Source: Lanius collurio (Eukaryota > Chordata > Aves > Passeriformes > Laniidae). From it: DNA of 64,000 nucleotides. Below the pieces are notes generated by a model. It saw only the letters and a list, made by a program, of their open reading frames with translations. It was not told where the DNA came from and did no database searches. The stretch lies in contig JACBWW010000008.1 in assembly GCA_020086605.1 (NCBI GenBank), forward strand, positions 20,517,184 to 20,581,183, read 5' to 3'. This document shows positions 13,647 through 28,875 of this stretch, piece after piece (the stretch's first letter is position 1; every line of letters starts with the position of its first letter). The translations under genes and the position numbers were made by a program.

Positions 13647-16600
13647 TGGTTCCCACTGTAATTAACTGCCATATAGTAGTGATGAATTCCAGTGCAAAAA
13701 AATTAAACTAAAATTGAGAGCCTCTATCTTTCTCAGTGGAAGATAGAAAAGCAGATCTCTGCTGGTTAGTCACAGAGTGTCAGGCAAATTGCTTGAGTTA
13801 TGCTTTCTTCATTAGGTCTGCACATAGAGGTGGAGAACTCATTCTCCATAGGCTGTCCACTTGCATGGAATCAAGGAAGCATCTTTACAGAAAATAGGGC
13901 CCTACTGATGAATGTAATTATTTATGTATTTTAATAATAGTTGAGAAGACAAAATTCAGTCTGTATAAGCAGGTTTACTCTCCATTTTACTTGCTTCGGA
14001 GTACTTGCTTTATAACATTATTGAAATTTCAGGAGCAGAGGATGGTAATTGGTGTGGAGTTGCCTTGTTGACATGTGAAGGGAATTCACTGCTAATACTT
14101 GGCTTTTAGAGAAAGAGCTTTAACTGTGTTTTAAATAGCGAGACAGAGACAGTATTCTGGGAATTGGTTTGATGCACAATCAACAGACAGGGACTGCAAA
14201 GGAGTGATGTTCAAGCCAGCTTGGATGTGGGAACAGCAATGGACTCTTGGAAAGTTTTTTTTTAATTAAAGGAAGGATAAGCCAGGCAGTGCCACTGCTG
14301 ACTAATATGAGTGTGTTCTTTCACAGAGGACATGCTGGTTGACTAGTTTGGGTTTGCATTTTTGCACTATGTACATTTCTCTCACCTACAAATACATCAA
14401 AATCCTATAGGGCAGATGAAAAGGTTTAGTGGAATGATGTGTCTGGGAGGCTGGATGCAGGAAGAGAAAGCTTCAATGATTAGGTTTGAGAGTTAGAACT
14501 GCAGTGGTAGTCTTCTGCAGTTCAGCAACCAGGTTGACAGTGTAGAAAAAAAAGCCATTAGAAAAATCTAGAAGCCTTTAGGAGTTTGGATGGGAAAGAG
14601 GGAAGCAAGAGAACAAAGCTGGACTGTAAAACAGCTAGACATAAAATGTGTCTATTTCTCACAAAATGTAAATGAGTGGATGAGGGTGAAGAGAACGAAT
14701 AAACAGCAGATGGAAATCATGCAGGCTGTAGAGTCCAAAAAAATAATCACTTTGTCATGGTGTATGACTGCATGTATCTTTTTTCAAGACTTCCCACGTC
14801 ATGCCTTTGAGCATCTTCTCTAACCAGGTCATGAACAGCCTTGTGATGATATCCAGAACAGTTTTGTTTTCTGCAGTGCCCCATTAATTGTCTTGTTGAG
14901 AACATACTATTTTTTTAATAAATGGTTTTACATTTTTTGGCCTTACCATCCTCTGAGACTGAATAATTGATTTCCAGCAGACCTGCTTTTTGTGTGCTCA
15001 AACTTAGTTTAGCATGTCCTAAAACAACAGTGATTTGCTAATATCTCTTGAAATTGTTTATGGACAGGAAAACAATGATTGTGTTGCATCTTTAATGTAT
15101 GTTGCCATATATTCAATGATATATGTGAAATACAAGTAATTATTGCAATTCCGTGTTAAAGGCTTCTTTTAAGTTAAATAAATTAATCTTTTCATGCAAT
15201 GTTGTTAATGCTGGCAGATAAGACAGGGTTAGTACCTGGTAAACCAAGGCTACCTAGTGATATCTTCTATTACCTTGTCTGGCATTGGCTAGCTGACAAA
15301 GTTGGCTGCGTTTGAAAAGGGAGAGACATCTTACTTACCTGTTTTATAGTTTCTTATTTGACAAAGTGTGAAATTACATTTTATTTCTTTTGTTTTCCCT
15401 TTGGAGTCTAGAGTTTGCTGTTTTCTGTCTTAAAGTTATTGGATGTCTTTCTCTTGATGGATGTATCTGCACAGTTGCACATGTTTTCTATCATCACAGA
15501 ACAGGTTTAATGCTCTGTTAAGTTTTGGATTAGCAGTGTAACTACTATATCAGAATAGGTAATTTTCTATTATAAAGGTGAGGAAAAAGAGCTATTTCAA
15601 GTTGAGTCCTAAAGATGATATAAGTGTTTCTGGAGTTCTAAACATGCAATTTCCTATATTGAAAAAGCAGGTTTCAATGTTTTTTGTTTAAAAAGAATAC
15701 AGCTAGGAAACTTTCTTTTTAATTTGCTTGTACAAAGGGAGAATATAGTGAAAACCTTTATAGTATGACAAAGTAATGTTCAGAGTTCACATTTTCTATA
15801 CAAATGCTTAATGAAAAACTGTTTATACAGACAAAGCCTTCTATGGATGAGAAGTATATAAGAGTTTAGAGGGCTTGGGATAAAGACTACCTACGTCTGC
15901 CCACAAACTTGTTTACAAAAGACTAAAGCATTGTGGTGGATGATGTAAGATTAGGAAGTATGCCAAGAAAGGTATCACATAAAGCTTGTGCACGTGAAGA
16001 ACTAGCCCAAAATATCTGTCAAGGAATAACTCTTCTGCAGTAGCACTCTGAGAGGATGTTAAGAGTGTCTTTTTTAGTCTACTTGGAAAGTGGATTTAGC
16101 TAAACCACAGGAAAGCTTTTGGTAAGAGTCTGTGGGGGAGTTGAACAGAATAGGTATAGTACTTCTATGTTTTCAGAATACCCTCCCCACATACATTTGT
16201 CTCTGCAGACAGTTTGACCATTTCTAGGAGAATTTTCCTTTTGGGTTCATGACAGTGTACAGCTTCAGAAAACCTTTTAAGTATATTTATGAAATAATAA
16301 ACATACAAATGGAGGCTCTCAAAAAATTATATGAATGTAAAAATGCTGGTCATGAGGAGTTAAATATGCTGTATAAACATTGATTATAAATTTCTGCCTC
16401 ATGCTTGATATCAGAAATCAATTCAACCTATACAACTTTCAAGATCGTAAAACTCCTGTATTTTTGGCACAGAAAAGGCCAGAACTTTTCCAAACAAGTC
16501 AGATGGAAGGTCAGGTTCTGGAATCCTTCAGCTTTTAAGGCTGGCTGTGAATAACAAAGCAAAACACATATCATGGACATGGTCAGAAAGTCTAATATAT

Positions 16601-19600
16601 TTTAGCAGCAGCCTAGGAAAAGTTTTGTTGCATGTTTAATGCTCAAAAAACCCCCATTGCTTTGCAATGTTTCACTGAACAGGATGCAATTCAAGTTATC
16701 ATCCTTGTCACAATGATCTCAACAGATTCTTCTAATGTTAAAAGGTGTAATTTTGTGAGTGCTTAAAAAATGTTTGTCACTCTCATCAAAGAGGCCTTGT
16801 TAAGTAAATGTATTATTCTAATATATCATTTTGCATTTTCACAATAACAATAAATAACTTTTTAGTAAAATTCCCATCTTTAAATCTTTCAGCTGTATAT
16901 ACTATACTTAAGTTTAAAATACGATTCATGAATAGAAGATGTTATAATTTGTGGTGAATCCTTTTAAGAAAGTGGGTTAAATGTATTCTCTGTGTGAAGG
17001 AACTTTCTTTGTAATCCACTAATTCACTCACACTCTGTTCTCATGCTTTGCTCTGCTTCAAATGGGATACTTCTGCCTGTTCCACAGCAGACAACACAAG
17101 TGCTGTAACAGTTCAGCACAAACAGAAAGTATTGTGGAGTTTCTCAGTGGAATGATGTGCCTTTTTAATGTTGTTTAGGTTCTCACCTTCTTGGGAAAGA
17201 TACAGCCCCTTGCCTGTATGTGTGTACTGTGAGAAGTATCATTGTGTCAGAAATGGGGAAAACTTTGGCAGGTTTTGGTGTTTGCAGCATGTGACGTACC
17301 CTGGCCAAAGCACCCAGCGGTTCCCAAGAGGGCCCTGCAGCTGTTTGTGGCACAGGCGGCTGGGTCTGTCAAGCTTCCTCTGTGTGGAAACCCCTCAGCT
17401 GCAGAGAGCCAACCATTGGTCTCGCCTGCCTTTTACTTGGTAAAATATTTAGTCTCTGGTTTTGTTTGCAAGGTAGTTTTGGTAAATGTATCGCTTGTAT
17501 CTTAGAGCAGGTCCTAGCAGTAGGACAGGAATAGCTGTTAATGACTGGGAATTCATCAAAAAGCAAAGCTTAGTAAGAGTCAAAATAATACAGAAATTGA
17601 TCCCACTCCTCCACTGGTTCAGTCAGTACATATTATCTGAATGTGGTGTCAAAACAACATGGGCAGCTGTAATAGATTAAAACCACTTTTTGTCTTTTAT
17701 TTTCTTGAAAGACTAAACTTTTCTGTTACTATGTTTGTGACTTTGCTTCAAGGACATAGGGCTAGACTTTACGGTTTGTTTAGCTATGAAGGGATGACAG
17801 ACTAGGGGGGTGGTAAGGGGAGCTTAGTTTTGGAATGTAAATACATGTAGAGCTCTTCTCCTTTTGTTTAGCATCTCTTTAAACTAAGACAAAAAAAATC
17901 AGTGAATGAATGAATAGCAGCATGGTGAAATACCTAAATGTTTGAGTTAAAATTTTTGGATGTTTGAAATCCTATTTGGATCCTTTTCCCAGATCGCTGT
18001 GCATTCATATGCACTCAGCAGGAAACTTCATGGAGATGCACATTTGGGCAGAAGGTCTTTGGCGGTGCCTTTTTCTTAACTTGTGTCTTTTCTTCTTTTG
18101 AAGAAAGTAATGGCTTAAGTCTGACTGAAGAACAATCTTTTTTGTATGTTCCTTATAAGAATTTACTTATGGTTCACAGATTTTACCCACCATCTATGTC
18201 TGCAGTCCTTTGGATTTAAAACAGCATATATTCCTCTGCAGACAACAGGAAACGCCAAATTAAAGACTTAATGACATACTGCTGAAAGAAGACAAAAGGT
18301 GACAAATTATAAAACAGCCAGCTAAACTTTTAAAGAAAATGCTGGAAAAAATCCCACATTCAAACAGCTTGAAAAGGATACGGATATTGTTGCACTTGCA
18401 GACATGTTAATAGAAGTTAGACTGAATCGTGCTGAATATAAACTTAAACATTTAAAAAGAACAGGTTTCAAAAAATAGTAGTTTCCTAGAACAATGAAAA
18501 CAGCTTCTGAGTTATTTTTAAAAAGTGAATAATGTGTTTTAACCTTGTTATTGGATGTCTAAACCATAGACTCCATTTTTGTAATTGTGAAACCAGTGAA
18601 AATGTGACTTCTGTCTTTTAAAAATTATTAACCTTTGTTGCTGATGTAAGTGCAGTTGTGTTCATTTCCCCTGCAGTTGTGCCTTGGCTGTGTTCTCCAG
18701 ACTGGCAGCCTCTGGCTTGATTTACTATGGGTGGAACATCCTTTGATCTCCTGTTGAGTTGGAAAGAAAGATGATGGAGAGATGGTGGAAAAGGAGCAAG
18801 ATAAGTGAAAAAGAGAAGGGAGGGAGAAATACACAGATGAAAAAGCAAAGTTACAGACCTTTCCTGTCTTATCCTAGGGACCTTAATCCTCTAATTTATT
18901 TAATCATTTTAATGTTTACATTCTTTGATGGTAAACACTTTATGTTTTAGTATCCTTGATGCCATGAACTTAATTTTGGAGTGTAGCACTTAGTAAATTA
19001 ATAGGAGGTGCTGCTTTTGATCAGGAGATGGCAAAAATGTGAATAATTTTTGACTGATAGTTTTGAGAACAGTTGTGTTCCATTTGTATTAACTACTTCT
19101 CACATTTTTCCTGAAAGATTTGTACTTAATGGGTTATCCAAACTCAGTAGCTTACTGATACAAACCTGAAATCAGATTAGAGGGAATCTGTCAGTAACTT
19201 CACAGTAAAAAATCATCATGATAAAACTCTGTTGAATCTTTTTATTTATATGCTCTTAAAAATGTGTTTTTATATTCCTGTCACTGCCACTGTAATATTT
19301 AGAAATATACAGGACCCATACACAGTACCCATTTGATTGATAAATGCTGTTGATGTGTTGGGGACATTTTGTTCAGTGGATGGTTGATTTTGTTTTTTGC
19401 TGTTTTTTTGGAAGAGGAGGGCATTTGGATGTTTTGTTTGTGGGGGGGGGGTTTGTTAGGTTTTTTTTAGAGGTCGAAAAAAAGGAATTGATTGGTTGGG
19501 GATTCCTTGTGGAGTCTAATTGCATATTAAGACAGAGAGAGCTCTTTTTTCTTTACTTCAGTTCTTATGAAAAGAAATGTTTAAATAGGAATGTTTGCAG

Positions 19601-22600
19601 GCCAATGTGAAGTGTTCTAACTCTGTTTATGATGATAAATTCCATTGCTCGCCTAACACTTAAACAAGCACTGTTGTCTTCTGTGTGTGCCTCCAAAGAA
19701 GTTTACCATATTATTTCTTTTTTATATAGTGAGATAAAGAAGACCCAATCATTTGCCACTGTTCTGTGAATACTCTGACCAGCTTTATCTCCTTTTTGGA
19801 ATTTTTCTGCATCCGTCTGCCGTTTTTGTTGTTACATATGCATTCTAAGCTCTGGGACTGAGCCTCTGTTCTGTAAGTGCAGTATCTATTGCACTGGGTG
19901 CAAGTCAACAGCTGTGCATCAGGCAATGCAGTAAAACAGAAAAATTAATGAGCATGTGTGTGTCAGACGAGCTGTTGTCATTATCAATGTGCAACACTAA
20001 AAAACATTGTGAGACGAGTGAAAGAGAGAAGACCCACCAAGTTATTTTTTTATTCTTGATAGTGTGAGAGGCCGATTTAATTTTTTTGGCTTAAAGCTGA
20101 ACTGAAATGTTTACCCCACCTCTTTCCATATGGAAAAAAAAAGTTTGCCATTGCAAAAGCACTCCTTTTTTGACTGCTTCTGCAGTTAGAAACTTGATTA
20201 ATTTTTAGTTGGGCTTGCTTTTATAAAAGTGTTAAAAGTCCATTTGATGTTTGTCTTTTAATACAGTGCTCCAAATGTTTTTAAGCTGAAGTGCTATTTA
20301 GTCTTTAAAAAAAAAAAATATGGGTAGTCAAACTCAAATCATAGTAATTTCTTGATAGTCTGTGCTCTCGAGGGTATTATTGAGCAAGTTTTGAAGAACT
20401 GAACAGCCACACTGTATTTATGTGCATCATAGGAGAAATACACATTTGTAAACTCTCTTGGGCTGTAACTGAGTTGTAATAGTTGTCTGTACAGCACATC
20501 ATGCAGTGGGGCCCCAGTCTCTAGTGGGGTTTGTAGATTCTACCATGATAAAAAATAATAAAGGAGAATCTTCTTGCAAAGATAATTTAACCTCAGGGTG
20601 TTGCCTTTTTGTGCATGCATGTATATATATATATATATCTGCACACACACAACCTCAGCTATTCAGTTATTAGCAGTTTGGCCAAAATTTTTGGCTTATT
20701 ACCTGCAAAACCATTAGTTTCTCATTTTAGATAGAGGAATATTAGAATTTATAAAAATATTCCTAGTCTAATTTACAAAAAATGAAGAGTAAAGATGAAG
20801 TATAGGAACTAATTTTAAAAAATTATTTGTTTCTTTTATTCATCTGATGGAAAATATTAATTCATATATTCCCAAGTGATTTTTGGTATCTGGTAGAATT
20901 GGAATAGTGCTTGGAATATGATAATCTTGCAGAAGGAGTGAGTAATCATGAACGGTATTTAACAAGTGAATTTTAAGTTTTAAAATGTAGCCACTCTTGT
21001 AAAGTCCTGCCAGAAAGCATAAACAAAGAAGAAAAATATCAGTAATCTCAGATAAATCTGACACTAGCTACAGCAAAGGAAGTTTCCTGATGGTGAAGAC
21101 TTCCTTCTGACAGCAGCAAGGAAAGGGCCATTAATCCCTCAAGAGGGAGACAGTGAATGGGACTGTGGTGGAGGTGCGTGGCTGGCATGGAGTGGAAGCA
21201 GTGAAAGAGTAATAGGATTAGGACTGTTTCTTCTTTAGGACTTTCCACCTTTCCATTTGTGGTTGGAGGAAGATGACAGCCAGTTCGTAGCTCACCTGGG
21301 TTTTTCTGAAGCCTCTGGCTCCTAAAATTAAACTTCATGGGTGTGGAGGACATCTTTTTGTTACATTTAGGTGCAGCAAATAGAAGTAGTTTGTAGGTTC
21401 TGCTGAAAAACAAATAATAGTTACACCCAAAGCTAATTTTGTATTAAAGGAAAGTACATTCTGAGCAAGTTTGGGTATAATATTCCAACCATACCAGCAT
21501 AAAATTAGCTCCCTTTACAGCTATAGTTTCTCTTGATGCAAATATTATTTTAATCTTGGTTTAGACTCTGTGGAGAGAGCATGGTGGTTAGTCCTAAAAA
21601 CTGTCCTGTGTTTATGCCCAGAAGCTGTCTGCCCAGTATGTTACAGCTATGACTTCAAAAGCCAGTTTGCAGGAATGGGAAGCAGTGGTTTTACTCCTGT
21701 GCCACTTCAGCCTTGGGTCTGAACTGCAGAGCTGCCAAAATTGCTAGTCATCAAGGCAGTGTGAATCAAGGGGTTTGTTTCTTTATTACTGAGAATGCCA
21801 GCAATTCTAGAAATTAAGTAAGGCCATCGACCAAATTTGCAAAGGCTATCAAACTATCAACTTGATGCCATCAAAGCGCATCAACTTTTAGTAAAATATG
21901 CTCAAAACTATCTTCTGCAGAAAATCCCCACAGGCATCGAAGGAATGATGCTGTGAAGAACAGACCTGCCACTGGCAATGCTCCAGCCCTGCAGATGTGA
22001 GGCGGAGGAGGTTCTGCACGATTAGAGGAGTGGAGAATACTCTACATTCAGCCTGGAAACTCTGCCCTCGTTTACAATCCTAGGTTGCTTAATGTGGGTA
22101 GAAGGTGGCAGAAACTAAGAATATTTCATAAAATTGTTTAGGCAAAAAGTGAAAGCAAAATATGAAAACAACAAAAGTTGAACTGTGTTTGCAGTAATTT
22201 AGAAATTGATCATCATTCAGCATATGTACACAAGGGCTTGTCACATCTCAAAAATGCTTAAATAAATAAAAATCCATAATCTTAAAACTGGCCCCATGAA
22301 AACTGTCAAACTGTGTTTTGAATGAATGATTTTAATGGTTGGTTTGCTGTGTATTTTTGATGTCATTGAAACACAGCTCTCTTGTGGTGCACCAGACATT
22401 TTAAAGTGGTTTATCACTGCTATCTTGGCTACCACCGCTATTCTGCGTTGAGCCAATGGGACTCTTCACCATTCCAGTGAAGTTTTCTAACCACTGAAAT
22501 GCAACATAACATAAACCACTGTAGATTACATTATGCACTTCTTGAAATGGATAACCCAGTTCCTTTCTACCTCATCTCATTTCTTGAAGGAGAAGGGGTG

Positions 22601-24084
22601 GCTTTGTGTAGTTTTTGTTGGGTTTTTTCCTCTTTGTGTTGGTCTCCTGCCGTAAAAAGCCCTTGGATTCCTATTTCTTAATTAGAAAAAAAAATATTTT
22701 AAACTCAACAGTATTGTTATATAAGTAGAATGCTCTTACCTAGCTTTTCACCAGTTTGCTTGTGCTCCAGAATGAGACTTTTTACTTTCCTTACAGTACC
22801 TTTTCCTTGTAATGGCCTGCTCTTAGAGTTGTTCCATTTAGATAACCTTCTTCTGGAAGTTCATACCCTGTTCCCAGGCTGCTGCTTCTTGAAATTTGGC
22901 AATTACACAGCTCGATACATGAAGTAGCCATTTGTTACTTGGCTGGTGTCTCCTTCTCCTCTTTCCTCCCAGATGATATGTGTTCCTCTTGTGTTTTCAC
23001 TTTTACTGTGTTTGTGTAGCAGTTATCAAAACAGACCCAAACAATGTAATAGGTGTTATGTGTCAATGATAATCAAAGCCACAGTGTTTAAACTGCTTTG
23101 TGAAGGTTTGGGTTTCCTCAGTGTTCTGAGGTGTGTTTGGAAACAATTAGGTCTGTTTTTTAGAAAGAGATCCTTCAGAGTAGGAACAGTTTTTCTTAGT
23201 CCATACCAAAAAAAACCAACAAAGGCAAGTTTTCTGTTGAGAGGTTTAAATAGTTCTGAGAAACTACAATCTAGATTAATTTTTCTAAATTGCAGCTTTG
23301 CATCTGAAAGATACTGTTACCAAAACAGAAATTAAATAGCTAATGTAACAGCCCTCAGACAAATGCTGAGTTTACTAGACAGGCTTGTATTATAGTCATG
23401 TCTCTACCAGGACACAGGTTTCAATCAGGGTTTGTCATATGTACTATGTATGTTTTACTGAAACCATTTGCAAATAACTGCATCTGTTAGCTATTGGTGT
23501 CCTTGCTTAATAGGCAAGTTTAAAATAACTGCTTATGCTTATGTGCTTCTGATTCTTTCTTTTGCAAAACAGATGAACCTCTGTATTCCAAGAATTGTTC
23601 CAAATCATATTTTCTGGCAGTGCTCCTACCTTTAGCCATTGTATGAATTAAAATATGCTTTCCAGCTCTTGCTTAAGTTGTCAGAAAAGTCTCTATAGAA
23701 TTGACATGCAAACAGTTTTTGCAATCTTTTTTTTTTTTTTTAAGCAATGTTAAATTTGCTTGAGCAACATCTCTTGTTTTGACTAGTAGAAGATCTAAAA
23801 ATACACTACTGTATTGACTGAACTAATTACATTTCAGATCTAGCCACTACCATCTGGATCTCTCTCTTTCTGGTTACATTTTCATTGCACAGATTGCACA
23901 TGAGTGATTAGTACCATGAACGAGTTGTCCAAATTTTGTTCTGGGTGTTAGCAGCAGCTCTGCAGAGCTGCACTCAAGTTGCTGTGCCCTTTGTCTTTCT
24001 CTGTGGATACTGTGTTTCAGTCAGGGAGTCCTCAAGTCAGCTGTGATGAGGAAAAAGTGTGAACAGTCCAGTGGCAAGCTGCCA
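13647..24084. other. Unique AT-rich non-coding sequence
   Basis: No gene is recognised. Open frames of up to about 120 codons occur (for example minus strand 21,048-21,413) but carry no known motif and show no coding-like composition. Low-complexity items are a run of 10 G at 19,442-19,451, a run of 12 A at 20,307-20,318, a TA microsatellite at 20,622-20,639 with CA units after it, and a run of 15 T at 23,727-23,741. The patch at 17,280-17,440 is richer in G and C but matches nothing I know. Confidence 0.6.
20622..20650. repeat. TA/CA microsatellite
   Basis: Nine TA units (20,622-20,639) are followed by five CA units (20,641-20,650). Confidence 0.9.
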
Positions 24085-24480
24085 GGGTAACCAGGACCCA
24101 CCTTCTTAACCAAGAGGGACTGTGAGGAAGCTGGGCTTCTCTAGTCTGGCAAAGAGAAGGCTTAAATGCAGTAAGAATACTTGAAAAGCAGTTAGAAAGA
24201 TAATGAAATCAAGCTCTTCTTGGTAGAACTATGTGACATAAGGAGTAATAGCCAGAAGTTGTGTGTTGGGTGGCTCAGTTCAGACACTGGGAGAAGATCT
24301 TCCCCAGAAGAGCATGGTTGCACTCAGAAAAAGGAGTTATGGAGTCTCGCTTCATAGATTTTTAAGACTCATGGAGATAAAGCCACAACTGACATGCCAG
24401 GTGATGGTGTTATTCCAGGCTTCTGCCTGAAGTCACACTGAGTGATCTACAGAGGGCCTGTTACAATTTGCTGGGGTTCC
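24085..24480 (+). mobile_element. Eroded CR1 LINE 3' fragment
   Basis: The segment follows the order of the CR1 3' region on the plus strand: an 'aaccaagagggactg tgaggaagctgggctt' block, 'tctagtctggcaaagagaaggct', 'gtacttgaaaagc'-like sequence, and near the end a 'gtgatctacagagggcct' stretch that corresponds to the usual 'gatctccagaggtccctt'. Many substitutions and gaps mark it as old. It is truncated at the 5' side and lacks a clear terminal microsatellite, so the ends are approximate. It has no coding capacity. Confidence 0.5.
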
Positions 24481-27414
24481 CTGATGCCCATGAACAGAAC
24501 CTGGGTGAGATCTTGGTTCCTACCAGTGAATCATGGACATAACTTTCTGCCTAAGGCAAGTGCTCTGCCAGCCACAGGTTTCAGCCTTGGTAAGTAGCTA
24601 TTATGCATCTGAAACTTCCTCAACGTTTTCAACCCACATGTCACTTGAATTGGTAATTTTTCATTTGTGACTGTAGTGTATAGCAAGTACCTGAGGAGTA
24701 CAGTTTAGCTGTGACAGATTGCCCACTAAGGGGCATGCTGCCTGAGGGAAACCTAGCTGAAGCTATCAAGTTGAATTCAGGCTGAAGGCTCTCCTGCACT
24801 TGAGTGAAAGGTTCTGTGTACACTAGGCAGCAAAGCTTGCATGAAGTCCTGGAGTAACTCTTGACGATACTGCGCACTTCTCAATTCTTTCTGCTGTTTC
24901 TAAGATCATTCTAACATAGTCTTTTCCGTCTCATTCTTTTAACATATAGCTTTTTGCTGCTAACAGAATGTCACAGGTTATAGCTTGTGGATAAAACGCT
25001 GAAACTAGAGAGCAAATCAGATGGTGTGACTGTCCCAATCTGTGAAAAGCAAAAGTCTTTTATTTACATACCTAAAAAGGAGTGAGTTAGTGTTGCTTCT
25101 GAAAGATCTATGAAAAGTTTCCAAGGCAAAGGAGTGTTTAAATTCTGCCAGCCCAAGTCATGTTATTTGTTGTAGAAAATCTTCAAAAAGCAAAAATCCA
25201 AGGTAATGCAGACCATCAGTATTAGCAGAAATGGTGACTTTTTTTTTTTTTTACTTGAACCAGACAATAATTTAAGAACAAACACTTTTTAGGAGAGGCT
25301 TCCACAACAAGTAAGGTATGAAGCAGTGCTGGTCAGCTGGGAACTATGTACTGTAGTGAGGTATGAAAAATTCTCAGACAAATCCAGTAATGTGTGGGTT
25401 GAAAAGATGGAGAAAAGTTTAAGTTAGATACTGGATTTAACAAACCATCTTGATTATTTTTCCTATTTTTTTTCTCTCCCAGCTGTATCCTTGTCCACTT
25501 TTTTCTCATTTCCAAGCTACGAATTTTTGTTCCCAATGGTGGTACTAATGCTGCTGTTGAGCTGGAGGATAGAAATGTCTTTGCTGCAAACAGAATCAGT
25601 GAAATTCTGCATCCTTCAATGTACCTTCCTTTCTTTTCAGAGAAAGATGTTTGTTCTAGGATGTCTCCGTGGTCCATTTACAGTGCAACCACACTGCACT
25701 GTAACATGGGAAGGCTGTAAACTTCTTCCAGTCATTCTGTTGGAGAATGTGGCAAATGGGATACTTCCCAAGAAGTGAAAACTTGCACTAGTATCTGCAT
25801 CCACACTCCTGGCTATTTTCTGTCCCATTATACTGCTTGTCAGTCAATGCTACATTAACATCTAATACCATTTTCTTCTCTAATTATTTTCTTTGTGTTT
25901 ACAAAGCAAGTCTAAAACATTTTTTATTTTTTATAGAGGTCTGTTTTCTATGTTTAGTCATTGGGCCAAAGCAGCTTCTCTTCAAGAGGGATCAAAAACA
26001 GTTTGTCAGTGATAGCATGAGGTTTATGACCTGCTCCATGGGGCATAATTAAATGTGGAATTCAGCCCCTTCTTGCAGAATAACTTTGACACATCTGGTT
26101 TAAACAGTTTTAGTGCAGTGAGGAGATAAGTAGAAGTTTCTTTGCACAGTAGATTAGTTTCAGATGAGGTATAGGATCCTCTCAAATTCAAGTTCACATA
26201 AGAAGTAAACCAATGGGACAGCCACCCAAGGAAAGTGCATAGTCACCCACTGAATATGTTAAAATAAATGGTAGGTCTGCAGTGCAATAAAATAAAAAAG
26301 AAAAAAACCAAAAGTCTTGTCACAATCCCAGAAGGAAATGTGGGGTAATTACCCAGAAAAGGAGAAGGACCAGTGCTGAATTCTTTTACAAAATCCCTAT
26401 TCTTTCCCTGCTTTCTTTGCCAGAGCACCTCTGATCCAGTTTTATTCCATGTTCCCCTTCAGTATGTTCATGTTTTTACAGATATAGCACGTTTTATGGC
26501 ACCCACTAAAGTTATCTGCTGTGAAATTCAATTATTTAAATACTTTGTCCTTTTGTTACCCTTTTCTAATGGATTGCCAATACATATTGCTTTCTCATCA
26601 GATACTGATAGTCCCTTTAGTAGACTTGACTATTCTGTAAAATGGTGATGAACACACAATATGGCTTATATGTAGTGAAGTACAAAGTAGTTGTTTCAGC
26701 ACTTTGTTCTCAAATAGAAAAATAGAGTTTGTGTCTGCTTAATATTCACTAAGCTACTCAGTGTTTAAGGCATGTTTCTGGTAGATAACTGAACAATCAG
26801 ATATACCGTTGCCACATACATTTTAGGAGCATATTTTTCCTCATTATGAGGACAATTAAGATACGAAGGAGAGGTTTAGTAATATATGTGTGCATTAAGT
26901 ATTTGTGAAGGCGTTATGAAATCTTAATATGAACTGTGTGTTAATTTGTGTTAAAAGTCAGAAAACCTGGTCTGAATTTCTGACTGCTGGAATTTAGCAG
27001 ACTGGAATAAGTAAAGTGTGGCACATCATCATACAGATTGATTTTCATGTAAATTATTTCTAGTTCACATTTTATTGCTTAAGCAATCTTTAATTGTATG
27101 TTTTGTCAAAGAGAACTAGTTGAGAATCTGAGAAATATGATATTTAGGTGATTGGTTGTAAAATCTGTGAAGTGGCTCAAGACTCAAGAAATGTCTCACC
27201 TTTTGCTCAGACAGCAGAAATACAATAGTTCTTGACCAAAAGCTGAAGTGATATAAAATCTGTTGAATGAATGCATGTATGCCAGCAAAGTCCTTCTGTC
27301 TCCTGTCTCAATGGAGTTGGGAGATGCAGATCCATGTGGCAGCAAAGACACAAGGGTTATTGATGTGTTAGAAACCATGGAAGTGCCTTAGAATGGTCAT
27401 GTAGGAATTAGGAC
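24481..27414. other. Unique AT-rich non-coding sequence
   Basis: No gene or clear repeat is seen apart from a run of 14 T at 25,239-25,252. Overlapping short open frames on both strands near 25,330-25,830 show no known domain. Confidence 0.6.
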
Positions 27415-28875
27415 TTCTTTCTCCCCAAAAGGTTGTGGAATCAATAGCTCAAGTACATCTACACCAATGTGCACAGCATGGGCAACAAACAAGGATCTGG
27501 AAGCCTTTGCACAGCACAAAAATCATTACATAGTTGCCATCATGGAAACGTGGTGGGAGGACTTGCACAACTAGACTGCTGTGTTAGAGGGCTATAAACT
27601 CTTCAGAACAGATTGGCAAGGAAGAAGAGGCAGTGAGGCAGATCTCTCCTTCAGGGCATGTTTTGCTTGTCCAGGGTTTATCAGTGGTGGCGAGAGGGTT
27701 GACTATTTATCATAGGGATCCGGGGAAGGATGACAAAGCATATATCCTGCTGGGAATCTGTTAGAGACTGCCCAACCATGATGGAGAAGCAGACAAAATG
27801 TTTTGTAAACAGCTGGAAGAAGCCTCATGATTGCTGGCCCTTGTTCTTCTTGGGGGCTTCAGCTTAGCACATGTCTGCTAGAAATTTAATTACAGTGGAG
27901 AGGGAGCAGCCTCAGAGGTTCCTGGAGTATGTGGAAGACAGCTTCCTCACACAACTGGTGTGAGCAAGTGAGGGAAGAGGTCCTGCTGGACCTGCTGTTT
28001 GTGAGAAGGACTGGTGGGTGATGTGATGGCCAGAGGCCGTCTTGGCCACAGCTATCTTGAAATAAAGGAGTTTTCAGTTCTTGGGCAGGTAAGGAGGGGG
28101 TTCAGCAGAACTGCCACCCTGCATTTGCAGAGGGCAGACTTTGGCCTGTCATGGGGCCTTGTTGACAGAGCTCTTGGGGGGCAGCCCTGAGGGGCAAAGG
28201 GATCCAGGATGATTGTTCAAGGAGGAACTCTTGAAGTTGCAGGAGCAGGCCCTCCTGTGTGCTGAAGCACGAGCCAGTGGTGGAGGAGACAAAACTGGCT
28301 GAACAGAGAGCTTTGGCTGGAACTCAGTGAAAAAAAGAGAGTTTATGACATCTGGAAGAAGGGACAGGCAACTGAGGGGAGGCCTACAAGGATGCTGTGA
28401 GGTTTGTCAGGGAGAAAAATAGAAGGTCCAAAGCCCAACTAAGAACTTAATCTGGCTACTGATATTAAAAAAAGGCAGAGTGTTTCTACAAACACATTAG
28501 CAACCAAAGTAGGACTAAGGAGAGTCTCCATCCTTTATTGACTGGAGAGGGAAACATAGTAACAAAGGATGCAGAAAAGGCTGTGGTACTTAACGCCTGT
28601 TTGCCTCAGTGTTTAATAATAAGATCAGTTGTTCCCTCAAGATTATGAGGCCAGATGGGAGCAACCAAAGAGTACTGACAGAACTGGCAGAAGTGCTCAC
28701 CAATCCGCTTTGCATCATTTACAAGCAGTTCTGGCAAACTGAGTAGGTCCCAAACAACATTCCCAGAGGCTGGAATGTATAATGCCAATCTGCAAGAAGG
28801 GCCAGAAGTAAGATCTGGGGAAGTACAGGCCTGTCATCCTGACCTCAGTGCTGGGAAGGTCATGGAGCACATCAT

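Noticed and set aside
21048..21413. 121-codon minus-strand frame
   Set aside because: No known domain, and the His/Leu-rich middle looks like translated low-complexity DNA.
22946..23335. 129-codon plus-strand frame as a possible gene
   Set aside because: Composition is that of translated AT-rich non-coding DNA. No motif or neighbour supports it.
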